A DNA stretch of 64,000 nucleotides from Spirometra erinaceieuropaei. Its lineage: Eukaryota; Platyhelminthes; Cestoda; Diphyllobothriidea; Diphyllobothriidae. The position numbers were made by a program, and so were the translations under genes. Position 1 is the first letter of the stretch. Each line of letters begins with the position of its first letter. The DNA lies in assembly GCA_902702965.1 (NCBI GenBank), contig CACRXP010000304.1, forward strand, positions 278,895-342,894, written 5' to 3'. This document shows, piece after piece, positions 1 to 13,405 of this stretch. The notes beneath the pieces were generated by a model, which saw only the letters and a program-made list of their open reading frames with translations, was not told the origin of the DNA and searched no databases.

Positions 1-3000
1 ACCAAATGGACATTCTCTTCAGAATCAGGCCGGGGAGGTCCACAGCAGTTGTACCCATTGTCCCGTTTTAAAACACAAAAACCTTGACTGTATATCCACA
101 CTAGCAGAGGATACTTTGGAGACGAAAAGACTTGACATATCCACAACACTCAGGTTCTCGGACCAACTTGTATGCTCATAGGTTTTACAAAGTGGAAAAA
201 CCGTAAACCGAATGGATCGGGTACGTCGGGGAGGGAGTAAGCTAGCATTCTACCAAGACGACTTTTACGATGTCGCAACAAGTATTCGGAAGGAAGGAAA
301 AAGATCCACGGGGATGGTCCAAACGCGTCACTCAAATGTCTGGGAATTGGCCAGAACTCGTGGGGAACTTTCATACTGGATAGGTGAGCGTAGTGTCCAA
401 CAGCAAAAAATGAACCGTAACCGTAGAAGGCAAGTTAAATATAGAAGACCAATAGTAAACGACACAAAAGGAAGACAAGAGTACCCGGAACAACGCTGCC
501 ATTATCCAACCTTTTTACTCATGTCAGCACTGTCAACGCATGCCCAAGAAGCGGGCTCGTTTTGATGAACACTTTCACACCTACAGCGTAACAGCAACTA
601 ACATAACGACAACAGCAAATTGTGAAGAAAACTGCCAACGTCGAACTACCCGTCCTTATTTATCAGGGTCGAACTGGCTGGCCACCTTCTAGCATATCAC
701 AATGACATCAGACCAACCACTGGAACCAATTTTGGTAACAGAGTTCACATCACATCGTCTTGACGCCCCTGTCAACATGTTTAGGGCTTGTCAGACCTAT
801 CCGACTACAGCATACTAACCAACAGGGCACCTCTTCTAAATTTCAAACACAAACGGGCTAGGGTGGGTATCGCCGATTACGCCATATTCATATATGCCCC
901 GTAAGCTGCCTGCGATTTTACGGAGTAGTATCAACCGGCTATGTGGCGATTTTATATGCAATCACTTAGCCACCACACAACCCCCCCCCCCCGACCTGCG
1001 CACGGACCCAGTTATTCACGTAAAAGGACAGGGAGTTGTTTTCATTTGAGTGCCCCGCCCCGTTGATGCAACGGCTGTCGCTGCATTCACCTGTCAATCG
1101 TCAAAGTGACGAGATCGTTAGTGTAATTGTCTTTTGTGCATACTACACATCATTCACCCTCTCCACTCGTGTTCGGCGATATCTTGGGGCATGACAGCCG
1201 GGGAGGGGGTGAGAACGGGAGGACAAACTGTGCATGGAAATGTTCATGTACATATTATCTCCATAGTTTACGCTACTTATGAAGAAGTCTTATTGCGCTA
1301 TTCAAATAGCTTCTCCGGTTAAGAGGTGAGTTTGGGCAGGCGAGGTTCGTCGACTAATACAGAGTCCAAGCACAAAGTTAATTTAGGAATAGAGCTATTA
1401 GGACTCCCTTTGTTGTCTGCATAATACCCCGTTCGAAATGAAGGCATTCCAATGACTTTTGACGAAATTGAGATCTGTCGCTAGTTATGAACGTTGGATT
1501 CCTGCGCGTAAGGGACATGTACCCCTGAGCAAATGCTTTTCGATAGCTTAATTGCTATACATTTTCCGAATCGCGAAGTCATTTTTATGTTCTGTTTACT
1601 TATATTTGTGCAATATTCAGTTTATATTAGCGGTGTATGAGTATAAGCAGTGCGCAGCGACCAAGCACATTTCTTACCTTCCTCCCTCGCATAATCAGTA
1701 TTCACATACGTTGGGTCTCTAAGCAAATAGCTTATAAAATTTGGTTTGCTAATGAAGAGAGCTGAAAACCACCTCACTTAACAAATAAGATTAGAACCTC
1801 TGCTGTTTGCATTAATAATGCTTAGAAGTTAGTTCATTGTACGGTGGGCATTAACGTGACTACGGTCTCTGAGATATCTCTCCCTGTGGCCCTAAGTTCT
1901 GCAGCCATCACCGACACAGCTCAATTATTGTCTTCGTTACCGATTCAACCAATATGGACATTAACATTCTGCCTATATGCGCTACTGTCCGGCTGCTGGT
2001 TGGGCTCGAGAAAGAGCCCGTAATTCACAACGGGACAAGTGAGTTCCGTAAAGACGATCGGTGAGCGCCCCTCTACCATTAATCCTATTGCTGATGCTGC
2101 CGCTGCTGACACCGGTATTTCGATTGCTAACATGCTAGTAACAGAAATTCCGTCGCACAGACTTTACACCCACCTAGCTGGTGATTTACGACTTCATTTT
2201 GAATCAGTTTCGGTCTATGAATGCCGTAAAACAATTGTCGGTCAACCGTAAGTTCGTTCCCCGTCATAAAACGTTTCAGTTGTTTAACAAACTTTCCCGT
2301 GTAAGTCTCCCAACCTCCCCCTAAACAGTGAGGTAGTTAAACGAGACGCTAAGACTTGTCCACTGTTCTTCGCAGAACAGAATTCAGAGCTCTCGCTTGT
2401 CGTAGATCCGGCTGCAGAGACCGAAACAGGCATAAAACGCGTATCCCTTAATTACCTTTGTGGCCGCTCTCGCGAACTTTTTGTTCCGCGCATACGTACA
2501 TGCAAACTCACTGCCAGTGCAAACGCATGTCCTATGAGGGAGGGGAGGGGGTGGGCGACGGAGGAGCCGTGGGGTCAGACCAGGTAACTGACAATCCGAA
2601 CGTTTGTCAGCAGCGCCCCTTTACCACCCCCTCTACCCGAACCGAACATGTACACTCACAACCCTCCCCCCCCTCACCCGTCTCTCCGTCGAATCATCAT
2701 GCGCACTGTTCTGCATTCTCATGACCCCATCAACTTCACTGTGACCTCAGACGATGCCCACAGGGGGGAAGAGGACGCTTTGTTGCCGGGCCCGTCCTCG
2801 AAATCCAGGGCATTCGCCTGCGACTGTGCCGGCTTGCGTTTGTGTCAGACAGGACCAGGTCAGAGGCACGTCAAACTGATGTGGAACATCCCCCCTCCTG
2901 TGCACCCATGCACAGGGCTCACAATCGTTGGCGCAGCGTACTGGCAATGATTTCGTTTTATTCTCCTGTGAGGGGCAACAACAGCCTTTCGCCCCTCCTT

Positions 3001-5849
3001 TATGCGGACGGGATGCGCTCCTTCCTGATGTTACAGTGGATTCGGAGGGTGTGAGCCGGGGGGAGGAGAACTTTTTAGTTTGTAGTCTGGTCTGACCGAC
3101 TACTTCAAAATACGCCAACTCAGCAGCGTTCCCTCGCCTGTCGCAAACAACAACATAAACGCCTGCGCCCTACCGTGGGTCTCGACCAGCTTTTGACGCG
3201 TTCGTTTATAGTTTGTCTTAGTAAGACAGGCACAGACTCTAGTAGTTATAGAGATAGAGAGCCCCTGCAGTCAGGAGGCCTCTACTGCCAGACGGCATCC
3301 CACCGTCCAGCCGCCAAAATCGCATCCACTGCTGTGCCTATGAGTTGACGCAACAATATCACGTACTGTTAGACGTTGAAAATCATCTGCAAGTAAGATC
3401 CGACCCTGGAATCTTGATGAACCACAAGCTCGGAATGAAAACATGCTCATTTTGCGAGTTAGGAAGGAGGGAACGCCGAATGTCTTGCATGGCGGACGGA
3501 TGGCAGCACGATAGTTCAGAGGCGGGAGCAGCCGACGTCCACTGACTTGGATGCATATTCCTGGCAATGGACATGCATTTCCAGCTGAGCATGGGGGAAG
3601 GGCGTTTACGTCGCCCATTAATGGGGCTCCGGCAACGGTAGGGTGAAGGACCCCACCTAATTGTTGGTAGACTATGCATCGTATCATATAGGAATGGTGT
3701 TAATAGGGGGTCTTACAGGTGGGACAGTACGTCAGACAATAAGCTAACAAAATGCCAGAAAACCCCGAAAGTGTCTGGATTTTTGCTGAATGTCCTATCC
3801 TACAGTTTCCTGTGGTAATTGTTAATTTAAAAAAAATAAAAAACAACAAATGCTCAATATAAAAATGTTCAAAAAATTCTTTTACGATGGTGGGGGTCGG
3901 CCCCGCAGAACACATTTCCAATGGACCCATCGGCCAGCTCCTATTTGTTGGGCGTCTTCGTAGTTTTCAGGTCCAGTGCGACGGTTTGTTTGTTTTGCAG
4001 GCTGCAGCTGGTCGCCTCGTGGTCGGTACCGTGTGTATAGGGGGGTGAATAGCCCGAGAAAGGCGCGCAGGCTCGGTTGTCCCTTCTCAATGTGCTCGAT
4101 CCGTGGTGTATACGATGGGCATCGTCACTTGCGACGATCAACCTCACACAGGCATGTGACCTTGGGGGTCCCATTCGCAGTTAATTAGTCCTGGTAGCCA
4201 ATACGTATGTGCATGAGTCCACCCTCAAGAAAAGGTGTTCTGCAAGCAGCGCCACGCAAACGAGCTGTTCACCAAACTGAGCTACTTGTTGCGACCACAG
4301 ACGACACCCGGTGGGGGATGTGGCCTCGGTCAAATAATCTCGGCCTGGGAAAAATGTTATAGCAACCTTTAACATACATGATTCCTACACATCCTCCATT
4401 TAGCAAATGGTTAGGATGACTTTCTGCAGTCCGAATAATCGGTGAACAGTGACTTAAAAGCAGCATGTGATTACTATGGAGACATAGGTGTACAGAAAGT
4501 ACGAAGAATATTAACGGGAGAATACGAATCCACAACGAGATTTATTAAAACAGAGGAAACTCAGTAAAGGCTCTAGACCTGTGGCGGTCAGTGTACTGGG
4601 TCTACATAACTTTCGCAAGTGGTCGAAATTCGGTTTTTTAAGACTCAGTGGATGCTGTTTGACTAAGGCCAAGGTTAGAGCTGAAGTATACAGACGTATT
4701 GGAGTTAAGTCTAATCGGATGATGGCGAATCATATATAAGCATGCTCGAATTCATCATTTGTGTCAGCTTGGCCCTGCGTGCGAGCGTACGTTAGTGTCC
4801 ACGCCACTTGCTGCTTACGCCTCAGCTGGCATCTGTGTAGGCCATCGAGGTGTCCTTTCCTCCTCGGTGAGATTTGTAATGATTGGGACGTGGTATTGGT
4901 GGAAGCGAGAGGGACTGAAGCGGTCGTTTCAGACTCATAAGCATTCAGCAGCCAACCACACCTCAATCCCAAGCAGCCACATGGCAACGCACGTCGTGAA
5001 CGTCGTGCGTACAACACTCCCCATAACTTCCTATATTTTGAACTACCCTCCACCGGACTAGAGCCCCTGACTCAAATGATAGAGCTTTGGATCGATGGCC
5101 AGACCGAACTGGTCTCGTACCTCAGGTTTTCTAATCTTTGGGTTGGCTTTTTTTGAATAACTATCAGAAAAAAAGCCAAAAGAGGCTGTTTCGACCTATT
5201 TTTCCTTGTTGGGAATACCTCTTTACTGCTGCTTGTTCGTTTGCTTGTGATCGTTTGCGACGGTTCTGGAGCGGGCCTCCAGGCAAAACCGAACGGGCGT
5301 ACTCTGTTACGCAGTTAGTGGATATTAATTAGAGTAATTTTTTCGACATATTTGACTAATGTGGTATTTTTGAAGGAACCACTTGAAAATTGACGTCTGA
5401 ACGTCCAGAACTGATGCCTGGATGTACTGTACATTAGAGATAGCTTAAGTTCCTACACGATATATGATGTCGTCCTCTTTTACTCAAGTGCACATGCGTT
5501 TAGAACATGTAACTCGTTTTATCTTGGCTGGACTGAAGATCCATAGGCTTGTGCATCTTACGTCGAGTTATAAGGCCACGCGGAAACACGCTCAGCTTCA
5601 TCAAACATATTATTAAAATGGTGAAGAGTGGTAATTTTAGATTGAATAGCATGACTTCTTTGGTAACGGCTGAAAATATGATGGAGGTCCGAGAAGGGGC
5701 ACTTTTATGAGTGCGCGGCAAATGCGTCAGGCAAATATTTCGAGTTTGAGGCATCGTTCTTCTTCCCGCTCATTTTTATTCTTTAACTAGTGGGTCGAAC
5801 GCGACAGCCCCTCTGGATCCTTATTTGCGAACTCTTCTCGGTCTTAGAA
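1..5849. other. Intergenic; no gene recognised
   Basis: I see no coding region with protein-like composition, splice-site support or a recognisable motif here. Open frames are short (at most about 140 codons), overlap on both strands and look like chance. A short poly-C run lies near 980-991 and A/T runs near 3828-3850. Nothing identifies it as repeat or regulatory DNA. It may be distal upstream sequence of the SoxD gene. Confidence 0.6.
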
Positions 5850-7360
5850 CCTTCCGTTAATTCTAAGTTAAGCAAAGACAAATACACTTTACCTATCCCC
5901 ATTTGCCCTGTCCCTAATCCCCTCTCCTGCTCCTCCTCCCTGCCTCTCATCCTACACATCATCCTCCTCACTACCACCACCATCACCAACGTCATCGCCA
6001 CCGTCGCAGCCGTCACGAGAAGCACCATTAGTATTATTATTAGTATTATCATAGTCCCTCAGTTTGTTTCTGTTTGGGCCGGCAACCAGGGGGTATGACG
6101 ATTGTCCTGATTGTATGTCTGCGAGCTTCTGGAAACTAGACAACAACAGGCACTGCCGCCGTTGTTGCCTCGGTGCGATCGGAAATGGGAGGTAGAGAGA
6201 CATCACAGAAGTGGAGTGAAGGAGAGAGAGGGAGGGGAGGGAGGGAGAGAAAGACAAAAGAGATCGATGTGTTTGTGCTGACTGCGCCTTTGTGCCGGGA
6301 AGGGGCGGGGGGAGGGGACGGGGCGCACACTCAGCCAGGCACTGCTACATGTTCGGCTTCGGAAAGAGGAGCCGGCACACAGCAACTGTCTGTTGTGTTC
6401 CCCCATTGTGTGCATGTGCTGCCAACCGGCCGGCCGGCCGGCGGCTCTCCCGCTGCACGTTTGTGTGTGTGTGCGTGTGTGTCGCGTCATCAGCCGGCAC
6501 AAAATCCTGTGCCACGTGAACCCGCAGAGAGGTGAGTGACGTTGCCTCAGCCGGGGCGCGCACGCGACTTCATCATAATCAGTCTCATCACCAGAAGCGG
6601 CAGCAGCAGCAACAGCAGAAGATCGCCGTTTGCACAGAAAAGGCCTCTCTCTCTCTCTCTCTCCATGCGTGCGAGGTGTGCGTGGACAGGCCACCACCAC
6701 CACCACCAGTGTGATTGCATCTGTGGGCGCACATGCGCGCCCTCTTCGACTCCTCAGTCGCGTCATGCGACGCTGGGACTGGGATGGGTACAGGACGGGA
6801 GAGATGCCCCCTCGTCGCACGCGTGGGAGGATGTGCAGGCACACGTAGTGGGCAATCCCACCTGAGCGCACGCTGTGTGTCTGCTGTGCCTGTGCTGCGT
6901 GCGTTCGTATGTACTGCTCTTCCCAGTTCACGTGGTGCAGTTGCTGTCACCCAATCACAGCGTCAGAACGAGGAAACAGTGTGCAAGCAGGGAAAGAAGA
7001 ATGGAGGAGCTACACGGTCAGCAGGGCTGGTGACCAGAGAATCAGGAGATTGGAGGAGAGGGGGTGGCGGGCTTCCCCCCCTTCCGGGTAGGACGCCCTG
7101 ACTGTTTACAATGCCTCCTCTTCCTCCAAAGAATCATGCACACACCCGGCCGCAGCACACACACACACATTAAGGCGGCACACACGCACACAGGTGTATG
7201 ACGCACCACTGGACAGCACACACGCACGGACAAAATGAGGACATTTCTTCCTCCCATCCCTTTGTGAACCCGGTTGCATGCGTACGCGTGTGGGTGTGCG
7301 TGTTCGGGTGCGTGCGTGCATCTGGTGAACTGTGGCCAGCTGCCGTTTCACAATAACCAG
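5850..7360 (+). promoter_or_regulatory. GC- and CpG-rich island, candidate promoter / 5' non-coding exon of the SoxD gene
   Basis: Composition changes sharply from the surrounding AT-leaning DNA to GC-rich, CpG-rich sequence with many simple repeats: GA-rich near 6190-6250, CCGG repeats near 6428-6440, GT near 6460-6480, CAG/CAA near 6600-6620, CT near 6644-6662, CCA near 6691-6709, and CA near 7155-7215. A strong splice donor (AGAG|GTGAGT) is at 6531/6532. A strong acceptor with a long T-rich tract ends near 7592. The coding start exon of SoxD (17358) begins at an acceptor, so at least one upstream non-coding exon must exist, and this island is the best visible candidate. The long frames here are low-complexity artefacts. 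The promoter role is inferred only. Confidence 0.35.
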
Positions 7361-10300
7361 CTCAGTTCAATGGGATAAAAAGGGCACTCTCATTCTCGCG
7401 GGCTCTTACTGTTTCGCGAACTCTCAGGGACGGATCGCGAAAATACTTCTTGTCGGACTCATTGCCTCGTGGATGTTGGTCGGCAGCTGCCACGCGGGAC
7501 TTTAGTGTCAACTCATAGGAATCTCTAGAAAGTCTGTTTCGTAAGTGTCGACGCACCGTGCTGCTTCTTCTATTTTGTTTTTTTTGTGCAGTGCCTCTCC
7601 CCAGATGGCAGAAGGCAGTGGTCCAACAACCGTTATATTGAGGCGCATGTTATAATATCTTTCTAGTCCCTCCCATTTCTATCAGAACCTTTTGAGATCT
7701 TTCAAGCCAGGGCGAGATTTTCGATTCAAACTTCGCCGATCATTATTTTTTAGGATAACATTCGTGTGCCATGACGTGCAGTGGGTTAACGATGTATTTT
7801 TTTCTATTGCCAGTTGCTACCACTAGTTCGCAATTTCAGCAGACGATTCTAGAGTCGCATGTTGTAGATTGGTGAAAACCGGGTCCAAATATTCTAAGGG
7901 TGTCCCCTGTGCCTCACCTGCTACCGTAAACTCCGACTGGGCAGACAGAAAGCGTTAACCATCGTACGAGATGCGGTAAAGTTGAAAGTTAGACAGAAGT
8001 TCTGGTTTTGCTTGCCGTTTTCAGTCTATACCTGTAGTTCTCAGGCAGTAGTGTTGAGCCTTGCCACGTTAATCCTTTATCCAGCAGTACTCGGTCCTCA
8101 GGATATAGAGATGCCGATGAAGAGTAACGATGCAAAAATGACCTGCTTTTCCCACTGCACAGCAAGCTAGGACCTACTATAACAGACATCGCCCATATTA
8201 CCGAGTTCTATAAAAGGCCTACAAACTAGTCATCTACTTGCCCTAACGTGTCTTCGAACATATATGGATTGTTTTGGAGCCGCCGTAAAATGCACTCACA
8301 AAGCCATTAGGTGACTTCTGATTTTCTTCATCACGAGTTGACTCAGAATCGCAGCTTCAGCCACATGTCTACCAGTTGTGGGCTCTGTTTTTGACATCAG
8401 CACGTGGGTTTCTGGGAGTCAAAAAGATGGCAGGATGTACGATTGACAGCCTCTGTCATCTGTTCTACCTTTTCTAAATGAAGTATACATAGGGTTAACG
8501 ACGGTTTCCGAGCAATCTCCAGATTACACAACGTAGGGACAGAAAGTGTCCGCATGGTAGGGTTTTTGACGCTCAAAAATCTACCAAATAAAGCACGAGT
8601 GCTCTAACCGTCTAGGTGTCTGAATGGTGATCTGAATGGCCCTGGTAACCCCAGCTAGGAAAGTGCAAGAGTTGTATCAGTATCCTTGTACCTCGTACAC
8701 GAAAGTCCATGCAAAAAAGTTCCCTTATGCTACCGGACAATCTCTGCAGGCTGCCTTCTATCGTATTAAAACGTAAAAGTGCTAAAAATCTCTTTGAAAT
8801 GACGATCAGCGTTTTGTTTTGTCCCTGGCTCAGAGGCATCATATTTTGTATGCAAACTGGCATCTATTTGATGAGGCGCTTATTCTGCTCCACGAAATGG
8901 TGCCACCGACGGTCGCAATGCCATTGAAGGAGGAGGTTTTAAGCGCTTCTTACCCCGACTTGGAGCAGAGTCACCCTTGCAAAGTGCTTTTGGGTGAAAC
9001 TTTGTGCCTGGATGAGCATTTTCGTCTTGCTCCGTGTTTATGGGGTTGGTGCTTGATGTTCTTTCACATGTCAACTCTCTGACATGCCCCCCTATCTGAA
9101 GATCGGTAAATGCACGTGCAGTTTCCTATAGCGCTTTCTCGATTACGATTATTACATCCAACGATCCTTTTCCCTCACGTCATGGAGGGGGATCCTCTAT
9201 ATGCGTCCGTAAGGGTGGGTGAGTATGTCTGTCCGCGCATTCAAATTCCTATTTTTAACAAACGTTAGTGGATTTAAGTTAACAAAGTGGGAGAGTGGAC
9301 ACGAGAAAACATCCTAAACTAGTCCATCAGTTAGCTCGCAATCACCCACTAACATGCACCCCTCTGTGACCGAGGTGCGCGTCTACAATTAGACCGTAGA
9401 GACTTTGCAATTTGGCCGTTTAGCACTTTTGTGTACGGACCTTTGTTCTCCTGCACGTCTTCTCATCTGCTCTCCGGCCCTCCCCAATGGCTTACCCATG
9501 CCCCCTCCCAGGTTAAGTAGTGATCCGCGCTTCTCAACGACAACCCGTCAAAGATAATGACCGACCCACACAAATGCAGGCACGCACGCACGCACGCCTA
9601 CACACATGGTGTCTGCCTGTCCCCGTCCTTTCCTCGCAAACAAACGTGGAGGATGGAACTAATCAAAGAATGCAAACGTTTCCCTTAAAGTCTCCAACTA
9701 GCCCACCGTCACCACCACCTCATCACCAGAGTTATTTTACTCACCTCTACTCATTTATTAAGCATTCAAGCATGCTGTGTACGCGAGAGTGTTTGTGTCG
9801 TAGTACGAGGACCACTGTGCGTCTCCCTTATGAGTTTTTGAAGTTGGGAACGACACCCCTAATTTGCTCGAAGACTGACACGAATCGGGGTGGGAGGTGA
9901 TGAAGATGAGAACAGATAACCGTTTGCCCACAACGCTTCTCTGCCACAGTAAATCTATAGGGAGAGCGAGATTTGCGGTGAGACGGGAGTAAAGGACCAT
10001 TGTGTCGCATGTACGCTTTGTCTCGATAAGCATTGGGCTCGCGGGGGAGGGGACAGAGAGGTTTGTTGATGGCGGGAGGGAGCCATGTGCAAAATCAAGC
10101 CGTCTGGAGGTAGGCAACGCCCATCAGAAGTGAGTCTATTAGGTCTTCACACACGACGAGCCGCCTAATCGTTTGAGCATCGTTCCGCCTCTATGTATAC
10201 ATATATACATATATGAAGGCCGGAAGGAACGACCACCACACTGCCCTGATGACGAAAACGAAGAAGTTTCTGAAACGTCTGCTCAGATATGTTTCGGTCC

Positions 10301-12496
10301 GCTAACTCCTCCCTTTCTCACCTTCTTCGAGGAATAATGTATACGTGCAAATATACACATATATGTATTCAATCATGAATAGGCGCACACCAATCTACTG
10401 GTTTCCCGAAGCAAACAAGTTCCGTATGGGTGGCAAAGGTCACGAACAGGTAACAAACCACCAGGCCGAAGCCGGTCAAGTCATAATAGCAGCGAGGAGG
10501 GATGATAAAAAATGCGGGTAGATTGATCAAGTACTGTTTCGGGCTTATTTTGTCTTTATTATATTAACATATATAGATAGGGACTGGTAGACGCCGAGGA
10601 ACTGATGAGTTTTGTTTCAGTGAAGCGATTATGACCCCTCTGGTAGGCCTCGATAGCGGACAATTTGTCGTCAGGTTTGTGTTTCTGGTTCCAGCTGAGG
10701 GTCGAGGTTATGGTTTACTGGACGATGGCTGAAAACGGCCTGGAAGGAAGGTGTATGTAAGACTGACCTTGACTCTGTGCTCCCCATCGTTCAGCGCAAG
10801 AGATAGAGAAACACTAAGCCAGGTGGTGTGGAACACGCTTTCGGGCACAAGTCAGGAATCCCAAATCCAGAAACCCGGGGGATGGAATGACTCAATGCGT
10901 AGAGTCAATAGAAAAGGGCTTCAGCTTTACGAGGGGAACACGTTCGTCATGTGCCAGCAAATTTATTGAAGAGTTGTGACGCAGGGGAACCAGTTTATTG
11001 GGGAATCTGAGGTCTAACTTTTGTCTTGGTACAAACAATTACTTTTCAGTAGCTTCTTCCCATTAGCGTTTGCGTGTAAATTAGTTCGCAAGGCAAAATA
11101 AGACGTCGGGTCTGCAAATGAATTTGGACAGGGTATCTGGTAGACGGTTGGGACACAACATACCGCCTGCGCAAAAATTCACGAAAAATTGACCAGAATG
11201 TTTGAGTAAGCCCTGAAATATTACTGATCACTTGGCGCATCATAATCCTGTCTAGCCTTGTTTATCTATGTTTGTGTAAGTTCAATCTCTCTTTTCAGAA
11301 AGGATGCCCAAAATCCACCCTAACTGCTCTGTTTTTAAGTAAATACGTATTTTTGAGAAGTGGAGAACTTGACATTCAGACGTTAAAAAATTGGGGGGCT
11401 AGTACTAGGCATATTTTTTAAAGCTCAGCTTGCCCGCTTATTGGTTTCCAAGCCTCTCAAACTGAGTTTTGCGCATTTTCCTTATAAATGATATATTTCT
11501 ACACTTCCCAATGAAGGAATCTCCGGTGCTCGAAAAGTAATGCTGTAGATCAGGCTTAATTTGCGTGTTTTAACATTTGTATGGGTTGACCGAGGATACT
11601 CGGCTTCACGAATATCCGCTTGAGCTTTTAAAAAATTCACGATTAAATGCTAATCAAAGTCGAAATACTTCCCTCTTACGAGCAAGAAATATGACTTGGA
11701 CATACTCATCTACGAACTGACTTTTTATGCATTATTTGACAAATGGCTGAACTAAAGAGGCCTCAAAATCCAACGGAAATAATAAAGCGTGCTCTGCTAC
11801 TTGTTTGAGACTTTTCTGCTTGTTCGCTTCCTATCCTCAGTGACCTAATCAAACTGTTCAAAATTCATTCAGCTGAGTCACCCGTATGGCTTGGCAAAAA
11901 TGTATGAAGTGATTGCCATTCTTTGCAATAGTCAACGGTTTCTTCCGTCTATAACTTTGAAAAGATAAGTTATCGACTCGAAAATAAGGAGTCTGCTGGG
12001 GTCTAACAGCAAACGCCTATCCACCAGCAGCATGTACGCAGTCACCTCCTCTAATCAACTTCACTCGACTACGCCTATGGGAACATTTTTTATGAAGTGG
12101 GCGCAAACACAAGTAAATCAAACCTAGTGAAATCGGCGAACTAAAATCCGCATGTAACCACTACTCGTCCAGCACGCTGAATGCCATCTCATCCGGATCT
12201 CTAACCAGGAGTTGAAAGATCTTGCGAACGTAACACGAAACTGTAGGTCAACGTTCACTGACCTCTGTAGCAAAGGACGGTTGTATAAGTGGCCCTCAGG
12301 TTGTCAATGTTAAGAACTCGCTAAATCATCTTGGCTAACCCAGGCAGAAATATACCCACTTGTACGCAACCACTCATTAATCTGATCCCAGGGTTCTAGT
12401 ATGAGCCCAAAGGCTCAACGGAAGGAGCACGTTCCGTAGCCTGATCGGTGAGCACTAATCTGTCATAGTTGATGTTCCCAATCGCTACCAGCAGGA
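7361..12496. other. Intergenic; no gene recognised
   Basis: No supported coding exon. Two local features stand out: an acceptor-like polypyrimidine tract ending in CAG near 7571-7592, and an AT-rich alternating palindromic stretch (TATACATATATACATATAT) near 10196-10214 flanked by short inverted GTTCCGCC/GGCCGGAAGGAAC-like arms. The latter is followed by a hammerhead-like motif (10244-10277, listed separately). Otherwise it looks like plain intergenic or intronic DNA. Confidence 0.55.
10244..10277 (+). other. Hammerhead-like motif, possible fragment of a Penelope-type terminal repeat
   Basis: The stretch starts with CTGATGA, continues with a potential stem (GAAAAC ... GTTTC, one bulged A) and then TGAAACGTC. 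This order, CUGANGA - stem II - GAAA, is the conserved core of hammerhead ribozymes, and the end GAAACGTC is also found in the inverted repeats of the Penelope-like element at 35.8-38.3 kb. I did not find convincing stem I and stem III partners. It may be a decayed element end or chance similarity. Confidence 0.25.
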
Positions 12497-12690
12497 CAAC
12501 GGTCCCGTGGCTCAGTGGTAGAGTGTCCAACTCCATGACCAAAGATCCTGGCTTCTAATCTCAGGTGATCCACACTTGGGGTTGGGACTGGCTGATGACG
12601 ACCAATAGGCCGGAAATGGCCGTTCCGGTCTCCCTTTTCTTTGTCGGTGCCATCTCATATATAGGTGAACATGGACAAGAACTCTAGGTA
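12497..12690 (+). mobile_element. tRNA-derived SINE, copy 1, with hammerhead-like core in the body
   Basis: The head resembles a tRNA: an A-box-like TGGCTCAGTGG at 12508-12518 and a B-box-like GGCTTCTAATC at 12550-12560, which would form an internal RNA polymerase III promoter. The body then carries CTGATGA (12592-12598), a short hairpin with AATA loop, and GAAA (12613-12616). The tail is pyrimidine-rich and ends around the TATATA near 12657. Two more copies lie in the window (13195-13405, - strand; about 31705-31850, +), which shows that this is a dispersed family. The combination recalls the Sm-alpha SINE-like elements of schistosomes, which carry hammerheads. Family identity is inferred; the repeat itself is seen directly. 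Confidence 0.65.
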
Positions 12691-13194
12691 CAGATATATT
12701 GGTGGGTTCATAACTCCCCATAGAAGACACCAGAGAGGAGATGAATTTTGGCAGCTTCTCGTTTTCTCCACCACAGCGTAGAAGTGGTCGTTTCTGATGG
12801 TCTTACTTTATTCATTCTCATCGTTAGCACTGCATGGTAGCCGTGTCTGAATCATGGATACTGACTCCTCTACTTGGTGTCGACTGGCTCTGACCTCACC
12901 ATGGGGACCACTGATGGACCCGTGTGACCTCTGTTAACCTCACGGTAGTCGTAGTCAGTACAAAATCGGCGTAACTATTTGCCTTCCTCTTGCAAGCGGT
13001 GACTCCAGCAGTCGTCAGAGCGAATGAGGACTGACTTCGGATTCTTGGGAGCAACGGTGAGCAGGTGATTTATGCCGTTTGCGCTACCTCTGGCAGACTC
13101 CTTCCCTCTTCTCTGCGGGAGACATTTGTTGGATGGGATGGGGGTGACTAAAGAGACAACGTGCAACGACCTCACCATCCCCTCTGCCCTTACT
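12691..13194. other. Spacer between two oppositely oriented SINE copies
   Basis: About 500 bp without coding signal, between SINE copy 1 (+) and copy 3 (-). It may belong to an older composite repeat, but I see no second copy in the window. Confidence 0.4.
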
Positions 13195-13405
13195 TTGACG
13201 CCTATATATGCATATATACAGTGCAGAAGAAAATGAGTAACAATGACAAGGGAGACTGTGATGGCCATTTCCGGCCTATTAGCCGTCGTCAGCCAGCCCT
13301 ATCCAACCCTAAGTATTGGGGCACCTGGATACCGAACTCGCGTTCTGTTGGTTATTATTTAAACACTCTTACCAACGAGCCGCGGGATTGTTGTCCTCTC
13401 GGTTG
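13195..13405 (-). mobile_element. tRNA-derived SINE, copy in inverted orientation
   Basis: Read on the - strand this matches copy 1 at 12497-12690 over its whole length: the tail region (CCTATATATG, then AAATGAG and GGGAGAC in the + reading), the core (CTGACGA, complement of 13286-13292), and the degenerate tRNA-like head near 13330-13405 (ACTCTTACCAACGAGCCGCGG in the + reading corresponds to the A-box region). The variable base in CUGANGA differs from copy 1 (C instead of T) while the flanking stem and GAAA are kept. About 500 bp separate it from copy 1. Confidence 0.6.

Noticed and set aside
6203..6931. 242-codon open frame on the - strand
   Set aside because: It runs through several microsatellites (CT, GGT, CTG), giving poly-Val, poly-Ala and Arg/Thr/His runs. 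No domain, no splice sites; frames on both strands are open because the region is GC-rich and repetitive.
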